The translations under genes were made by a program, and so were the position numbers. Below, one piece after another: positions 41,712 through 50,176 of a DNA stretch of 64,000 nucleotides (position 1 is its first letter; each line of letters begins with the position of its first letter). The DNA is from CAYPXJ01 sp964414595 (GTDB lineage Bacteria > Pseudomonadota > Alphaproteobacteria > Rickettsiales > CAIJLX01): the NCBI GenBank assembly GCA_964414595.1, contig CAYPXJ010000002.1, forward strand, positions 28,257-92,256. The letters run 5' to 3'. Under the pieces are notes generated by a model, which had not been told where the DNA came from, searched no databases, and saw only the letters and a list, made by a program, of their open reading frames with translations.

Positions 41712-43691
41712 CTAGAAGTTAACCCGAACCTGTCCGTACACGGCGCGCTCCAATTCCGACTGTAACAGAACAGGAATCGGCGCGAATTCCGGATGGCTGT
41801 CATCCAAGAGATTCTGCCCGACTAAACTGACTTCAAGATTATCTGTCGCTTGCCAGGCGATACGGGTATCAAAGCGGACATAATTAGGTATGTTGATAGA
41901 GGAAAGATTGTCCACGTAGTACACCATATTATCCATCTCGACATTGTAAGGCAGAATGAGGTGAGAACGCAGATTAAACTGGTGCTGGGGCGACCGGCCT
42001 TCCTCCTTCACCAGTTCCGTATCGGTGCTGAAAGAAGGAATATCGGTATCAATGGTAAGGAACGTATATCCGCCCGTCAGTTGCCAATTCGTTGTCACAT
42101 CCCATGAGGCCGATAACTCAATCCCGTAACTGCTGGCCTCACCGTAATTATGCACCACCAGAGGAACTGCCGTTGTGCCAAAAGGCGCACCTATTTCAAA
42201 CGTGCGCAGACTGTCATAGTCGTTATAGAAAGTCGTTATATCGAAAAGCGTGTCTATCGTGGGGCGGATACGGTAGCCAAGTTCATATGCAATCAACTCT
42301 TCCGAATCGAAATCGCGGCTGCCGACCAATGAGATAAAACCAGTATTCGGTATAGCGCCGACAATCTGAACAATATCGTCTTCCGACCGGCTGGGCACAC
42401 GCACGGCGCGCGATACCGAGCCCCAGACCGTCTGTATATCGTCGGGATACCAAGCCAGTCTTGCCGATGGCTGGAATTCAGCACCGGTATAATCGTTAGA
42501 CTCCGCTTTCGTTCCAACCGTCAGATATAATTGATTCTGAATAAGAGCGATTTTATCCTGAATGAACGCACTCAAAATATCGTCCGTGCGATTGGTGGGA
42601 TCGAAAAGGAAATATTGGCGGGCGGGCTCATCCTGATCAACCAGACGATACCCTAACCCCCAGGTAATTTCGTTATAGTTATTCACCTCGAAAGAATGTT
42701 GGAAATCCACATCGAACGTGGAAACCCGTACCTGTGAAATATCGAAATTACGCTGAAAGTGATCGAAATAGGTTTGCAGCACGGTCTGCGATCCGTCATC
42801 GAAATTATGCGTCCAGCGGCTAAGAATATTGCCTCCGCGCAGTATATTGTCATCGACCGTCGGGTCAAAGAACGGCGGCGTAGTGACGGGTAAGAAACTG
42901 GTACGGTCATCCTGCCCCTGATAGTAATCCCCCTGTACCGTCACTGCATCGCTCGGTGTGGTGTACCAATCGACGCGGAAGCCGGTTTGCCAGCGATCCC
43001 ATCTATCATTGACGTCGCCACCCATTGCCGCATCGGTGCTGTTGCGTTCAAATGCTTTTGCGTACATGCGGTAATACGCATCTTTGCCAAGCTTGCCGCC
43101 ATTTCTTGCACGCATTTCTTTTTCTTCGCTACCGGCAAGAAATGTCACAAGGTTTCCTTGCGTATTCACCGCTTCTTCCGTGATGATGTTGATCACGCCG
43201 TTGACGGCGTTCGCACCCCAAAGCGTACCGCCCGGCCCGCGCACGACTTCAATCTGCTTGATGTCGTCGATATTCACATCCACGGTATCCCAATCGACCC
43301 CGGAAAAGACCGGCGTATAAACGGTGCGCCCGTCAATCAACACCAATAATTTGTTTGCAATGTTATCATTGAAGCCACGCGAGGATATAGACCATCGCTC
43401 CGAACCGGCGCGGGCGACATTCAACCCCGGCGCAAGACGCAGCGCTTCGGCTACTGTCGTTGCACCCGACCGACGAATATCTTCGCGGGAAATAACGTAC
43501 ACCGCAGCGGCGGCGCGGAACGGGTCTTCGCCTTTTTTAGAAACGGTCGTAACTTCCGTATTGAGTAATTCCTGTAAGCGGGAAAGGTCTTTGGGTCTGT
43601 CCTGTGCATAGGCACCGGACGAATATGCAACACACGCCGCGACGATGGCTGCACTATATTTAAGTTCCCTCAGACTTGCAAAAACCTTCAT
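41712..43691 (-). CDS. TonB-dependent outer-membrane receptor
   Basis: 659 residues. Signal peptide (cleavage after 'GAYAQ', about 30), then a plug domain: 'TVSKKGEDPFRAAAAVYVISREDIRRSGATT' (parts), 'SISSRGFNDNIANKLLVLIDGR', 'IEVVRGPGGTLWGANAVNGVINIIT'. The rest is a 22-strand barrel ending in 'GQVRVNF' with the terminal Phe. Substrate unknown. It is next to a VAO-type oxidase and a YfiR-like protein, suggesting uptake or sensing of an organic compound. Confidence 0.93.
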   Translation of the reverse strand: MKVFASLRELKYSAAIVAACVAYSSGAYAQDRPKDLSRLQELLNTEVTTVSKKGEDPFRAAAAVYVISREDIRRSGATTVAEALRLAPGLNVARAGSERWSISSRGFNDNIANKLLVLIDGRTVYTPVFSGVDWDTVDVNIDDIKQIEVVRGPGGTLWGANAVNGVINIITEEAVNTQGNLVTFLAGSEEKEMRARNGGKLGKDAYYRMYAKAFERNSTDAAMGGDVNDRWDRWQTGFRVDWYTTPSDAVTVQGDYYQGQDDRTSFLPVTTPPFFDPTVDDNILRGGNILSRWTHNFDDGSQTVLQTYFDHFQRNFDISQVRVSTFDVDFQHSFEVNNYNEITWGLGYRLVDQDEPARQYFLFDPTNRTDDILSAFIQDKIALIQNQLYLTVGTKAESNDYTGAEFQPSARLAWYPDDIQTVWGSVSRAVRVPSRSEDDIVQIVGAIPNTGFISLVGSRDFDSEELIAYELGYRIRPTIDTLFDITTFYNDYDSLRTFEIGAPFGTTAVPLVVHNYGEASSYGIELSASWDVTTNWQLTGGYTFLTIDTDIPSFSTDTELVKEEGRSPQHQFNLRSHLILPYNVEMDNMVYYVDNLSSINIPNYVRFDTRIAWQATDNLEVSLVGQNLLDDSHPEFAPIPVLLQSELERAVYGQVRVNF

Positions 43692-43762
43692 ATATTAGGC
43701 TTTTATTCCCTCGGCTCAGTATATGCGGCATATGAACAACATTCAACTATCAATATGCCGAC

Positions 43763-45430
43763 CTACTTAATCCCATAATGATTAGGAGAAAAAATGCTGA
43801 AAGGGTCTAGGGCTTTCTTAATTTTTTTCAGCAGACCGTTATATTCTTTGTTGGCCGTGATACAGCCCTCTCGCATGGATTGAGTACCGAGGCGGTAGAG
43901 ATGGTAGCCGCTTTCTTCAAGTTGATCTTTCATTGCGTTATAGCACTGCATGGCACGACGTTCCTGTGAAGATTCATCACGGTCATAGATAATTGCCGCA
44001 GTAAACGCGACGACCCGCTCCGATAAAAAATTCATCCCCAGATTAGGTTCCAACTCATGTTGTTGGTATGTTCGCTTCATAATATCCAGTGCTTTCGCTA
44101 TATCTTCTCCCTGAAACGGCACCAACGGCGAACACCAGATGACGCCGCAATGATCGCGATCTAAATCCATCGTTTCCGGCACTTTGCTTTCCTTGCGGAA
44201 ATAACACATGGCAACCTGTCTGGTTAGCGGCTTACCCAAGTAAAGCGAATTGAAATGAAAGTAAGCCAGAAACCCTAAATCTATGCCGGTAAGCCACTGG
44301 ATAGGTTTCGTGACCGCATAAATCAGCTTTGCTTTTGCGTTATTCATAAAAAGAAGATGTCGCACATGCGGGCCAAGAATCTGCTTGATTCTTTTCCTGC
44401 GGGATTTGCCAATGTCCTTGGTCGCCGAAAGAATCGCATCGTCGCCTACCCACTGCGCTTCGGCCAGTTCTTTCCTCACCGTTGCCAGCTTTTTTTCTGG
44501 CAGGACTTTATCCGCCGGACACTCCTGAAAAGGAAATTGCTGCTTAATGGCATAAATACGATAATCGTTCGACAAAGTGGAGGTCGTCGTAATCGTCCCC
44601 TCCTGTCGAAGTTGGCGCAGTGCTTCAACCACATTGGGAATCTGCTCGTCGCTTTTAACCGTATAGTAGAAGGTCTGAAAATCGCCCGGCTTGGGTTGCA
44701 GCCAGAACGTCATGCGCGTAACGATGCCGAAATTCGACTGCGAGAAAATTCCATCCAGCGTTGGCCCCACACCATAACGGGATAATTTGGAGAGAAAATT
44801 CTCTCCACGGTTGCCAAAACTCGTATGAATCAAACTCCCGTCCGGCAATACGACTTCCATATTGCACGCATGATGAAAACGGTCGCCATATACGCCCTTT
44901 CCTATCCCGCGTTCCAGTGCATTGCCTATAACGCTTGCATCCGGCACTGCACCGACCGCCGGTGCCAACCAGTTCGCATTCCGTGATTCAAGATATTCAT
45001 ACACCTGCGCAAACGTCACGCCCGGCTCCACCGTCAACGTTCCCATCTTCGCATCGAAATCGACAATCTGGTTCATTTGTTCCAGCGAAATCAGCGTACA
45101 ATTATCCTCCGCCGGAACTCGTGATCCATAGCCCCAATTCTTTCCTCTACTTATTGGATAAAGTGGCTCCCGAAATTCGACCGCAATACGCACAACCGAC
45201 TGCACCTGTTTAGCCGATTGCGGGTATAGGATAGCCTGAATTCTCGCCTCGGTAGAATATGTGGCCTGTACTGCCTCCCCTAATCGGGAAGGATCGGTGA
45301 TTACCCGATCGTGCCCCAAAATAGCCTGCCAAGCCTGAATCGCTGCTTTCATACCGTATCCATACGCAGTTAGATTAGTCTTTTTTAGGCCATTTGCAAA
45401 CTCCCCGCTAGAATGAATCCCGCCGATCAT
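43763..45430 (-). CDS. FAD-linked oxidase, vanillyl-alcohol oxidase/p-cresol methylhydroxylase family
   Basis: 555 residues. The PCMH FAD-binding domain shows 'PLYPISRGKNWGYGSRVP', 'LTVEPGVTFAQVYEYLE', 'VIGNALERGIGKGVYGDRF' and 'LDGIFSQSNFGIVTRM'; the FAD-linked C-terminal cap follows. Members oxidise para-substituted phenols or similar aromatic alcohols. Two starts are possible: ATG 45430 with a GGAGA site, 26 bp from the divergent YfiR gene, or ATG 45352, which begins at the conserved part and would leave room for a promoter. Confidence 0.85.
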   Translation of the reverse strand: MIGGIHSSGEFANGLKKTNLTAYGYGMKAAIQAWQAILGHDRVITDPSRLGEAVQATYSTEARIQAILYPQSAKQVQSVVRIAVEFREPLYPISRGKNWGYGSRVPAEDNCTLISLEQMNQIVDFDAKMGTLTVEPGVTFAQVYEYLESRNANWLAPAVGAVPDASVIGNALERGIGKGVYGDRFHHACNMEVVLPDGSLIHTSFGNRGENFLSKLSRYGVGPTLDGIFSQSNFGIVTRMTFWLQPKPGDFQTFYYTVKSDEQIPNVVEALRQLRQEGTITTTSTLSNDYRIYAIKQQFPFQECPADKVLPEKKLATVRKELAEAQWVGDDAILSATKDIGKSRRKRIKQILGPHVRHLLFMNNAKAKLIYAVTKPIQWLTGIDLGFLAYFHFNSLYLGKPLTRQVAMCYFRKESKVPETMDLDRDHCGVIWCSPLVPFQGEDIAKALDIMKRTYQQHELEPNLGMNFLSERVVAFTAAIIYDRDESSQERRAMQCYNAMKDQLEESGYHLYRLGTQSMREGCITANKEYNGLLKKIKKALDPFSIFSPNHYGIK

Positions 45431-45456
45431 GTAATCTCCAGGTTGTAGGTAATGCT

Positions 45457-46014
45457 ATGTTCCGAAGGCTTTTTTGTATCAAATTTACGCTTCTTATCGG
45501 CCTCATAGCCTTCGCTCCCTTACCGGCCTCGGCACAATTCGATTCGGAGAGCGAACTCGTCGCAAACTGGGTATATAACCTGATTCCCTACATCAAATGG
45601 CCGGGAAATAAACACCACGAGATCACCGTCTGCACAGTAGGCCCCACGCCTATTATGAATAATTATCTGGAAGAATTGATCGAAAAGGAAAAAAAGCAGG
45701 CTGCACGGCAAGGTAGAAAATTGCCGCCCACTTACGTTCGCCAGAAAAACCCGATCAGCGACTTCAAAGATTGCGACATACTTTTTATTGCCCCCTCGGA
45801 ACGCGACATTGTGGATGATCTTTTCTATCGCGTTCGCAGCAACCCCGTACTCACTGTCAGCACACTGAGCGATTTCGCCGCCAAGGGAGGGATGATAGAA
45901 TTCTCGGTGCAAAAAAACGAGCGCGTTAAACTATTCATCAATGCGACTATAGCGCAGAATGCCGGACTCGTTATCGACGGCGATCTTCTGGGCATTGCCC
46001 AATCGGTGCGGTAG
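45457..46014 (+). CDS. YfiR/DUF4154 family periplasmic protein
   Basis: 185 residues. Signal peptide to 'PASAQ' (about 27). The mature part has 'VANWVYNLIPYIKWPG', 'ITVCTVGPTPIMNNYLEEL', 'DCDILFIAPSE' and 'GGMIEFSVQKNERVKLFIN', typical of YfiR-like proteins. In Pseudomonas YfiR is a periplasmic inhibitor of a membrane diguanylate cyclase. Here no cyclase is beside it; the nearest is the PAS-GGDEF gene at 53938, outside the ICE. Same-compartment partner would be the TonB receptor plug. Confidence 0.87.
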   Translation: MFRRLFCIKFTLLIGLIAFAPLPASAQFDSESELVANWVYNLIPYIKWPGNKHHEITVCTVGPTPIMNNYLEELIEKEKKQAARQGRKLPPTYVRQKNPISDFKDCDILFIAPSERDIVDDLFYRVRSNPVLTVSTLSDFAAKGGMIEFSVQKNERVKLFINATIAQNAGLVIDGDLLGIAQSVR

Positions 46015-46206
46015 GAAAACAAAAGCGGATTCTGCTTAATAAACAACACTATAGCACTCTTGTTCTCGCTGCATAGATATACTCGTTTCCCTAAACTAAT
46101 TTACATTTTGGAATTTATAAATATACTAACGACTAAATACCATATGTAGTCTAGGTGTAGCATTTAAGCTCTATATTTAGAGAATAACGGGAGGGAGGCT
46201 ACTTGT
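46015..46206. other. AT-rich intergenic region before the WYL/DUF4297 operon
   Basis: 192 bp with no open frame or strong hairpin. The base composition drops here compared with the preceding cargo, marking the edge of a separately acquired block. A GGGAGG site lies 9 bases before the ATG at 46207. Confidence 0.6.
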
Positions 46207-46464
46207 ATGAGCGAAGCTGTGGAAGTTGCGGACTTAGCCGTAAAGAACTATGTCCATGAAGCTCAAGAAAGCTTCAACAAACTAATAATGGTTAAGTATA
46301 CGAATTGGCGCGGAGAAACAAGCCTACGTAAAATTTTACCTATAAGAATATGGTATGGTGCTACAGAATGGCATCCTCAAAGCCAGTGGTTTATGGATGC
46401 ATACGATACTGATAAAGAGGCACTTCGTTCTTTTGCATTAAAAGATATAGAAAAAATTTCATAG
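46207..46464 (+). CDS. Small WYL-like protein, first gene of a three-gene operon
   Basis: 85 residues, ATG with a GGGAGG site. The core reads 'MVKYTNWRGETSLRKILPIRIWYGATEWHPQSQWFMDAYDTDKEALRSFALKDIEKI' (parts), the 'G-E-x-x-x-R-x-i-P...W...A-x-D...R-x-F-x-L' pattern of WYL domains, which bind ligands (often nucleic acid or nucleotides) in phage-defence regulators. No DNA-binding domain is attached. The next gene follows after 5 bp. Confidence 0.7.
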   Translation: MSEAVEVADLAVKNYVHEAQESFNKLIMVKYTNWRGETSLRKILPIRIWYGATEWHPQSQWFMDAYDTDKEALRSFALKDIEKIS

Positions 46465-46469
46465 ACAGA

Positions 46470-47375
46470 ATGTCTGACAAAGAAGCAGTAATTAAAGAGC
46501 ATTGCGGCGAGAAAGCCTTGGAATATGTAAAGCATAAGTCCAAGGGTGGAGAAAGTAATCGCAAGGGTAATAGATACGAAGATTTCTTCGTCGTATATAA
46601 AATATGTGAACTCGCCCCTAGGGTTCTAGAAAAAGGTGAAGAAATACTTTTTACTTCTCAAGAGACTTTGGGGTTTGTAGATGATTTAGTCATAGTTGCA
46701 AATGACAACAACTATGATCACTATCAACTAAAAGATTCCGCCAATGTGTCATGGGGTGTGGGCGAAACATCTTTAGCGCAAAATTTTGAGTGGCAATTTA
46801 TCACTAATGATAAGCTTGGCTATGACACATCTTTGTCGTTGGTCGTTTCTGATTCTGAATTAAGAGACAGGTTAGAACAAAAAAAACCTTCAGAAATTAC
46901 TGTCTATACGAATGTGGTGTTTTTCCCTTCTACGGAGAGTATGACACAGATTATTAGTAGTGATAAAAACTTTAGCGAAAAAATCCAATACCTGTGCGCC
47001 AATAAAGATTTCTCAATCGATAAAATGGAGTGTGTGGCTGCTGTAATTTTAGGGGCATGGTGCGCAAATGGTCAGAAGAAAGTTTCTTTAAGAGAGCTAT
47101 TGAAACGTGCAAAAGAGGCGGCTAATCCCTCTTATATACGGGCTTTGGAACCAGTTGAGCCAATACCAGCCGATGTAGAAGATATACTTCGAGCTGTACC
47201 AGGATTTTCCTATTGGGTTGAGAAAGGCCTATTTTATTGGTCATATAAAGATGGATTAGACTCTGGAAATCTACTGTACACTTGTGATAATGCTAGCTTC
47301 AAAGAATTTCTAGAGCACATAAGGCACACTAAACCCAAAGATTTTGATGCCATAGAGGCGCTTCTATATGAGTAG
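46470..47375 (+). CDS. DUF4297-like predicted nuclease
   Basis: 301 residues. 'NRKGNRYEDFFVVYKICEL' near 30-50 and 'ETLGFVDDLVIVANDNNYDHYQLKDS' near 67-95 give the Glu...Asp-Asp...Gln-x-Lys layout of DUF4297 (Cap4-like) PD-(D/E)xK nucleases. The C-terminal part, 'IPADVEDILRAVPGFSYWVEKG', is unassigned and could bind a partner. The call is by motif. It lies between a WYL-like protein and a PRTase-like protein, with an 8-bp overlap with the latter. Confidence 0.6.
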   Translation: MSDKEAVIKEHCGEKALEYVKHKSKGGESNRKGNRYEDFFVVYKICELAPRVLEKGEEILFTSQETLGFVDDLVIVANDNNYDHYQLKDSANVSWGVGETSLAQNFEWQFITNDKLGYDTSLSLVVSDSELRDRLEQKKPSEITVYTNVVFFPSTESMTQIISSDKNFSEKIQYLCANKDFSIDKMECVAAVILGAWCANGQKKVSLRELLKRAKEAANPSYIRALEPVEPIPADVEDILRAVPGFSYWVEKGLFYWSYKDGLDSGNLLYTCDNASFKEFLEHIRHTKPKDFDAIEALLYE

Positions 47376-48054
47376 AAACTACACACAATTAGCAGATAAA
47401 AAAACTAGGGAATACCTAGAGGCACTTGCAGATAAAAAATGCTCAGTAGATAGTTACAAAGATTTGCTATTAAAATTAGGTGAGAAATTAGGTAAAGCCT
47501 TAGACAGCGAAATCCCCAAAGATTTTAAAGACTTATATGTAGCGTGTACGGTAGAGGATGCAGATTTTCTGGCTAAGGGCATAATAGAGAAATTACAAAC
47601 GTCACATAAAATTTCGTTTGCATGTTTCTGGAACCAACGGTTTTCACCTTTTGACTTGGCTAATCTAAAAGTTGCCCCCATTATTCGACGGTACAAAGAA
47701 AAATCTTCGGCCCCTGTCAAAGCATTAGTAATTATAAAGTCCATTATATCAGGAGCATGTGTTGTAAGAACAAATTTAACCGATCTCATACAAGACTCTA
47801 TGCCGGAAAAAATCTATGTGGTGGCTCCTGTAATTTACTCGGAATCAAAAGAAAAACTTGAGGCAGGATTCGATAAAAACATTTCAGAAAAATTTGAATA
47901 CATTTACTTCGCCGAAGATGACAAACGGGATGAAGAGGGTAACGTAATCCCAGGAATAGGTGGAGATATATACGTTAGGTTAGGTTTTGCAGACTCTAAA
48001 AGCAAAAATAAGTACATTCCTGATATAGTAAAAAAACGCAGAATAGCCGCATAA
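47368..48054 (+). CDS. Possible phosphoribosyltransferase-fold protein of the operon
   Basis: 228 residues starting inside the end of the DUF4297-like gene. After a Lys-rich helical start, 'VKALVIIKSIISGACVVRTNLTDLI' and 'EKIYVVAPVIYSES' resemble the strand and PRPP-loop region of type I PRTases ('DDSIATGGT'-like slot occupied by 'KSIISGACV'). The canonical acidic pair of that loop is missing, so it may bind a ligand rather than catalyse. Otherwise unknown. AT-rich like its two partners. Confidence 0.55.
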   Translation: MSRNYTQLADKKTREYLEALADKKCSVDSYKDLLLKLGEKLGKALDSEIPKDFKDLYVACTVEDADFLAKGIIEKLQTSHKISFACFWNQRFSPFDLANLKVAPIIRRYKEKSSAPVKALVIIKSIISGACVVRTNLTDLIQDSMPEKIYVVAPVIYSESKEKLEAGFDKNISEKFEYIYFAEDDKRDEEGNVIPGIGGDIYVRLGFADSKSKNKYIPDIVKKRRIAA

Positions 48055-48067
48055 GCGCGTAAAAAAT

Positions 48068-48946
48068 TTAGTCTATTTCTTGGTTCTGATACCCATGCAG
48101 GTAATCCGCCGCTTTTTGCGCATGGCTGGCTGCCGTGAAAATCGCACGTTTGTCGTCTTTCAGCACTTTCAGCCACGAAGCAACGTAGGCTGCGTGATCC
48201 TCGCGCGTCTCCGGCGTGATACCGAGGTCGGCGCAAAGAAACGCCGCGCCGATTTCTGCCACGAGTTCTTCCATTGCATAACCGGCGTCGCCGAAGCGTT
48301 TACCGCCAAGCTCGCGGTCGAGGCGTGATTTATGCGACGTCCAGTGCGTCATCTCGTGAGCAAGCGTTGCGTAATAGCTTTCGCTATCGCGGAACCGCTC
48401 TAACTGTGGCATTTGTACGATGTCCCTGGAAGGGCTGTAATAGGCTTTGTCGCCGCCGTGGTGAATACTGGCGGAGGTTGCGGCGAAGAATCGCTCTGCC
48501 TCTTCCATGCGCGCCACTTTCACCGGCGCAAGGTTCGGATAGAAATGTCCGGGCAGATTTTCTACCTGCTCGGCGTTGAACACCGTGTAACCTTTCATAA
48601 ACGGGACGGTGGTTTCCACGTCTTCGCCTGCTTCGTCTTTTTCGCAGCGGGTGAACGTATCGGCATAAACGACCAGCGAACCTTTCTGGCCTTTACGCAC
48701 CTGGCCGCCAAACTCTGCGGCCTGCCTGTAGGTCATCCAGAACGGGCTGTGAAAACCGGCTTCGATTGCAGATGCCCAAAGCATCAGGATATTAATGCCC
48801 CGGTAGGGTTTTCCGGCAGCGCGAAGTGGACGACCGACCAGCCCATGCCCGGATTGCCAGGGCTTTATCCAGGTGAGATTGCCGCGTTCGAGATCGGCGA
48901 TGATTTTGTTGGTAACTTTGCTGTAAACGTCAGGTTTTGCAGTCAT
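48068..48946 (-). CDS. ardC: ArdC-type antirestriction protein
   Basis: About 292 residues from ATG 48946, preceded by GGAG; an upstream ATG (48976) lacks a site. N-terminal ssDNA-binding domain: 'YSKVTNKIIADLERGNLTWIKPWQ', 'YRGINILMLW', 'FWMTYRQAAEFGGQVRKGQKGS'. C-terminal zincin with 'TLAHEMTHWTSHKSRLDRE' (HExxH). ArdC protects incoming single-stranded conjugative DNA from host restriction. Convergent with the PRTase-like gene, 13 bp between stops. Confidence 0.93.
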   Translation of the reverse strand: MTAKPDVYSKVTNKIIADLERGNLTWIKPWQSGHGLVGRPLRAAGKPYRGINILMLWASAIEAGFHSPFWMTYRQAAEFGGQVRKGQKGSLVVYADTFTRCEKDEAGEDVETTVPFMKGYTVFNAEQVENLPGHFYPNLAPVKVARMEEAERFFAATSASIHHGGDKAYYSPSRDIVQMPQLERFRDSESYYATLAHEMTHWTSHKSRLDRELGGKRFGDAGYAMEELVAEIGAAFLCADLGITPETREDHAAYVASWLKVLKDDKRAIFTAASHAQKAADYLHGYQNQEID

Positions 48947-48963
48947 AACGGCTCCATGAAATT

Positions 48964-48990
48964 TCTGGGCGGACACAAGGCCCGCCCAGA
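48964..48990. promoter_or_regulatory. Hairpin between the 68-residue gene and ardC
   Basis: Perfect 9-bp inverted repeat TCTGGGCGG / CCGCCCAGA around a 9-bp loop, in the message between the two genes. No U run follows on the minus strand, so it is more likely an attenuator or stability element than a terminator. Confidence 0.5.
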
Positions 48991-48999
48991 GGTTGCGGG

Positions 49000-49203
49000 C
49001 TATTGATTTTCGGATGCGACGCGAAGCGTGATCCGACCATCGAGCGGGATGGAATCAAGCTGGAGGCCGAAGCCTTTGCCGTCCTTATGCGCCCAGGCAG
49101 CGCCGATGCGCGTCCAGTAGGCTTTCGGGTTCCCTTCGCGCACCTGATACGCGATGTGGGTTGGCGCGTTGCCGTTGGTGGTTTGTGTTTCTGTATTGCT
49201 CAT
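49000..49203 (-). CDS. Small conserved ICE protein upstream of ardC
   Basis: 67 residues from ATG 49203 with AAGGAG seven bases upstream; the open frame extends further without a site. The core 'AYWTRIGAAWAHKDGKGFGLQLDSIPLDGRITLRV' (parts: AYWTRIGAAWAHKDGKGFG, LDSIPLDGRITLR) is a pattern shared by small proteins of conjugative elements. Function unknown. Probably in one transcript with ardC. Confidence 0.75.
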   Translation of the reverse strand: MSNTETQTTNGNAPTHIAYQVREGNPKAYWTRIGAAWAHKDGKGFGLQLDSIPLDGRITLRVASENQ

Positions 49204-49549
49204 GTTCGTTCTCCTTTGTTTATAAGGATGCGGAAGTGCGTCCTTATGAGAGCGAAAAGAGGCCGCCTGAGACGGGGCGAAGCGCACCGGTCAACCGAAA
49301 CTCGGAGGCTCTACGCAGTGGAAACCGTGTTGGCAGGTTTACCGGCACGTCGGCGGCTTCAGCTTCTCATGCAAAGGACGTGAAAAAGCAGCGTGACATA
49401 ACAAAAGAACGCACAGGGGAATCAGTCACTCCACCGGCGCAATGCAAAAACCGGGAGCGGGGAAAGGCGGAGAGTGTGGAACAAGCGGACTGGAGAGAAT
49501 AGGAAGAAATCGGCTATAGAAAGTAATTGAGAAAACTCTGCGACATGGA
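49204..49549. promoter_or_regulatory. Gene-free stretch with leader hairpin upstream of the ardC operon
   Basis: 346 bp without a convincing gene; the open frames here are antisense artefacts. An inverted repeat ATAAGGA/TCCTTAT (49222-49228 and 49241-49247) lies just upstream of the ribosome-binding site of the 49203 gene and could be a leader hairpin or operator. The rest is purine-rich and shows nothing I recognise. Confidence 0.45.
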
Positions 49550-50020
49550 CTAAAACTCAATATCCGCCGCCGCCCACCTTTCTTCCGGTGTCTTGAATAT
49601 TTTTTTGGCAACCATATTGAGCCGTCTATCTTCCTCATGCGTGATTACGGCCACCTTCCACAAAGTTCCACAATGGTTATCCATCCAATCCTGGGTGAGT
49701 TTGCCTTCTTGGTATGCTTCATATACCAGTCTTGCAAACCGGCGTCGGGGTGTGCCGTGTTCTACACGCAAGTATTGCCCATATTTTAGATTCGGATTAG
49801 CTTTCTTTGCAGCTAACGCCGCTTTTGACCATAGAGGATATTCATCTGCATAATCGGGGCTTAACTTGCCGACAATTTTTTGTTTCGCATAATTATTTAC
49901 TAAAAACTCTAAGTGACGAATTGCAAAATTTTCCGTCATCCTGGCGTGAAGCAATTCTTTCATTCCACGACATGCAATTTCGAGATGGAGAATCTTTACG
50001 GTATTAATGCTACTGGGCAT
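49550..50020 (-). CDS. Hypothetical ICE protein
   Basis: 156 residues from ATG 50020; the longer frame would need a TTG at 50113. 'HLEFLVNNYAKQKIVGKLSPDYADEYPLWSKAALAAKKANPN' and 'VEHGTPRRRFARLVYEAYQEGKLTQDWMDNH' (parts) suggest a small helical protein; no family recognised. Located between integrase and the ardC region. Confidence 0.6.
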   Translation of the reverse strand: MPSSINTVKILHLEIACRGMKELLHARMTENFAIRHLEFLVNNYAKQKIVGKLSPDYADEYPLWSKAALAAKKANPNLKYGQYLRVEHGTPRRRFARLVYEAYQEGKLTQDWMDNHCGTLWKVAVITHEEDRRLNMVAKKIFKTPEERWAAADIEF

Positions 50021-50176
50021 GAAGATGCTTATATATCTTTGAAGTGAATTTCTGCAATAGGCACTGCATTGTCTGCTTCCAGACTGCTGGCGGTGCTTCC
50101 CGTCCAGCGCCAAAATGCCCCACGGGCTGGCTACTGGCGGCTCGGCAGGCTTCCCCTTGAGCCTGACGGGATAAGG

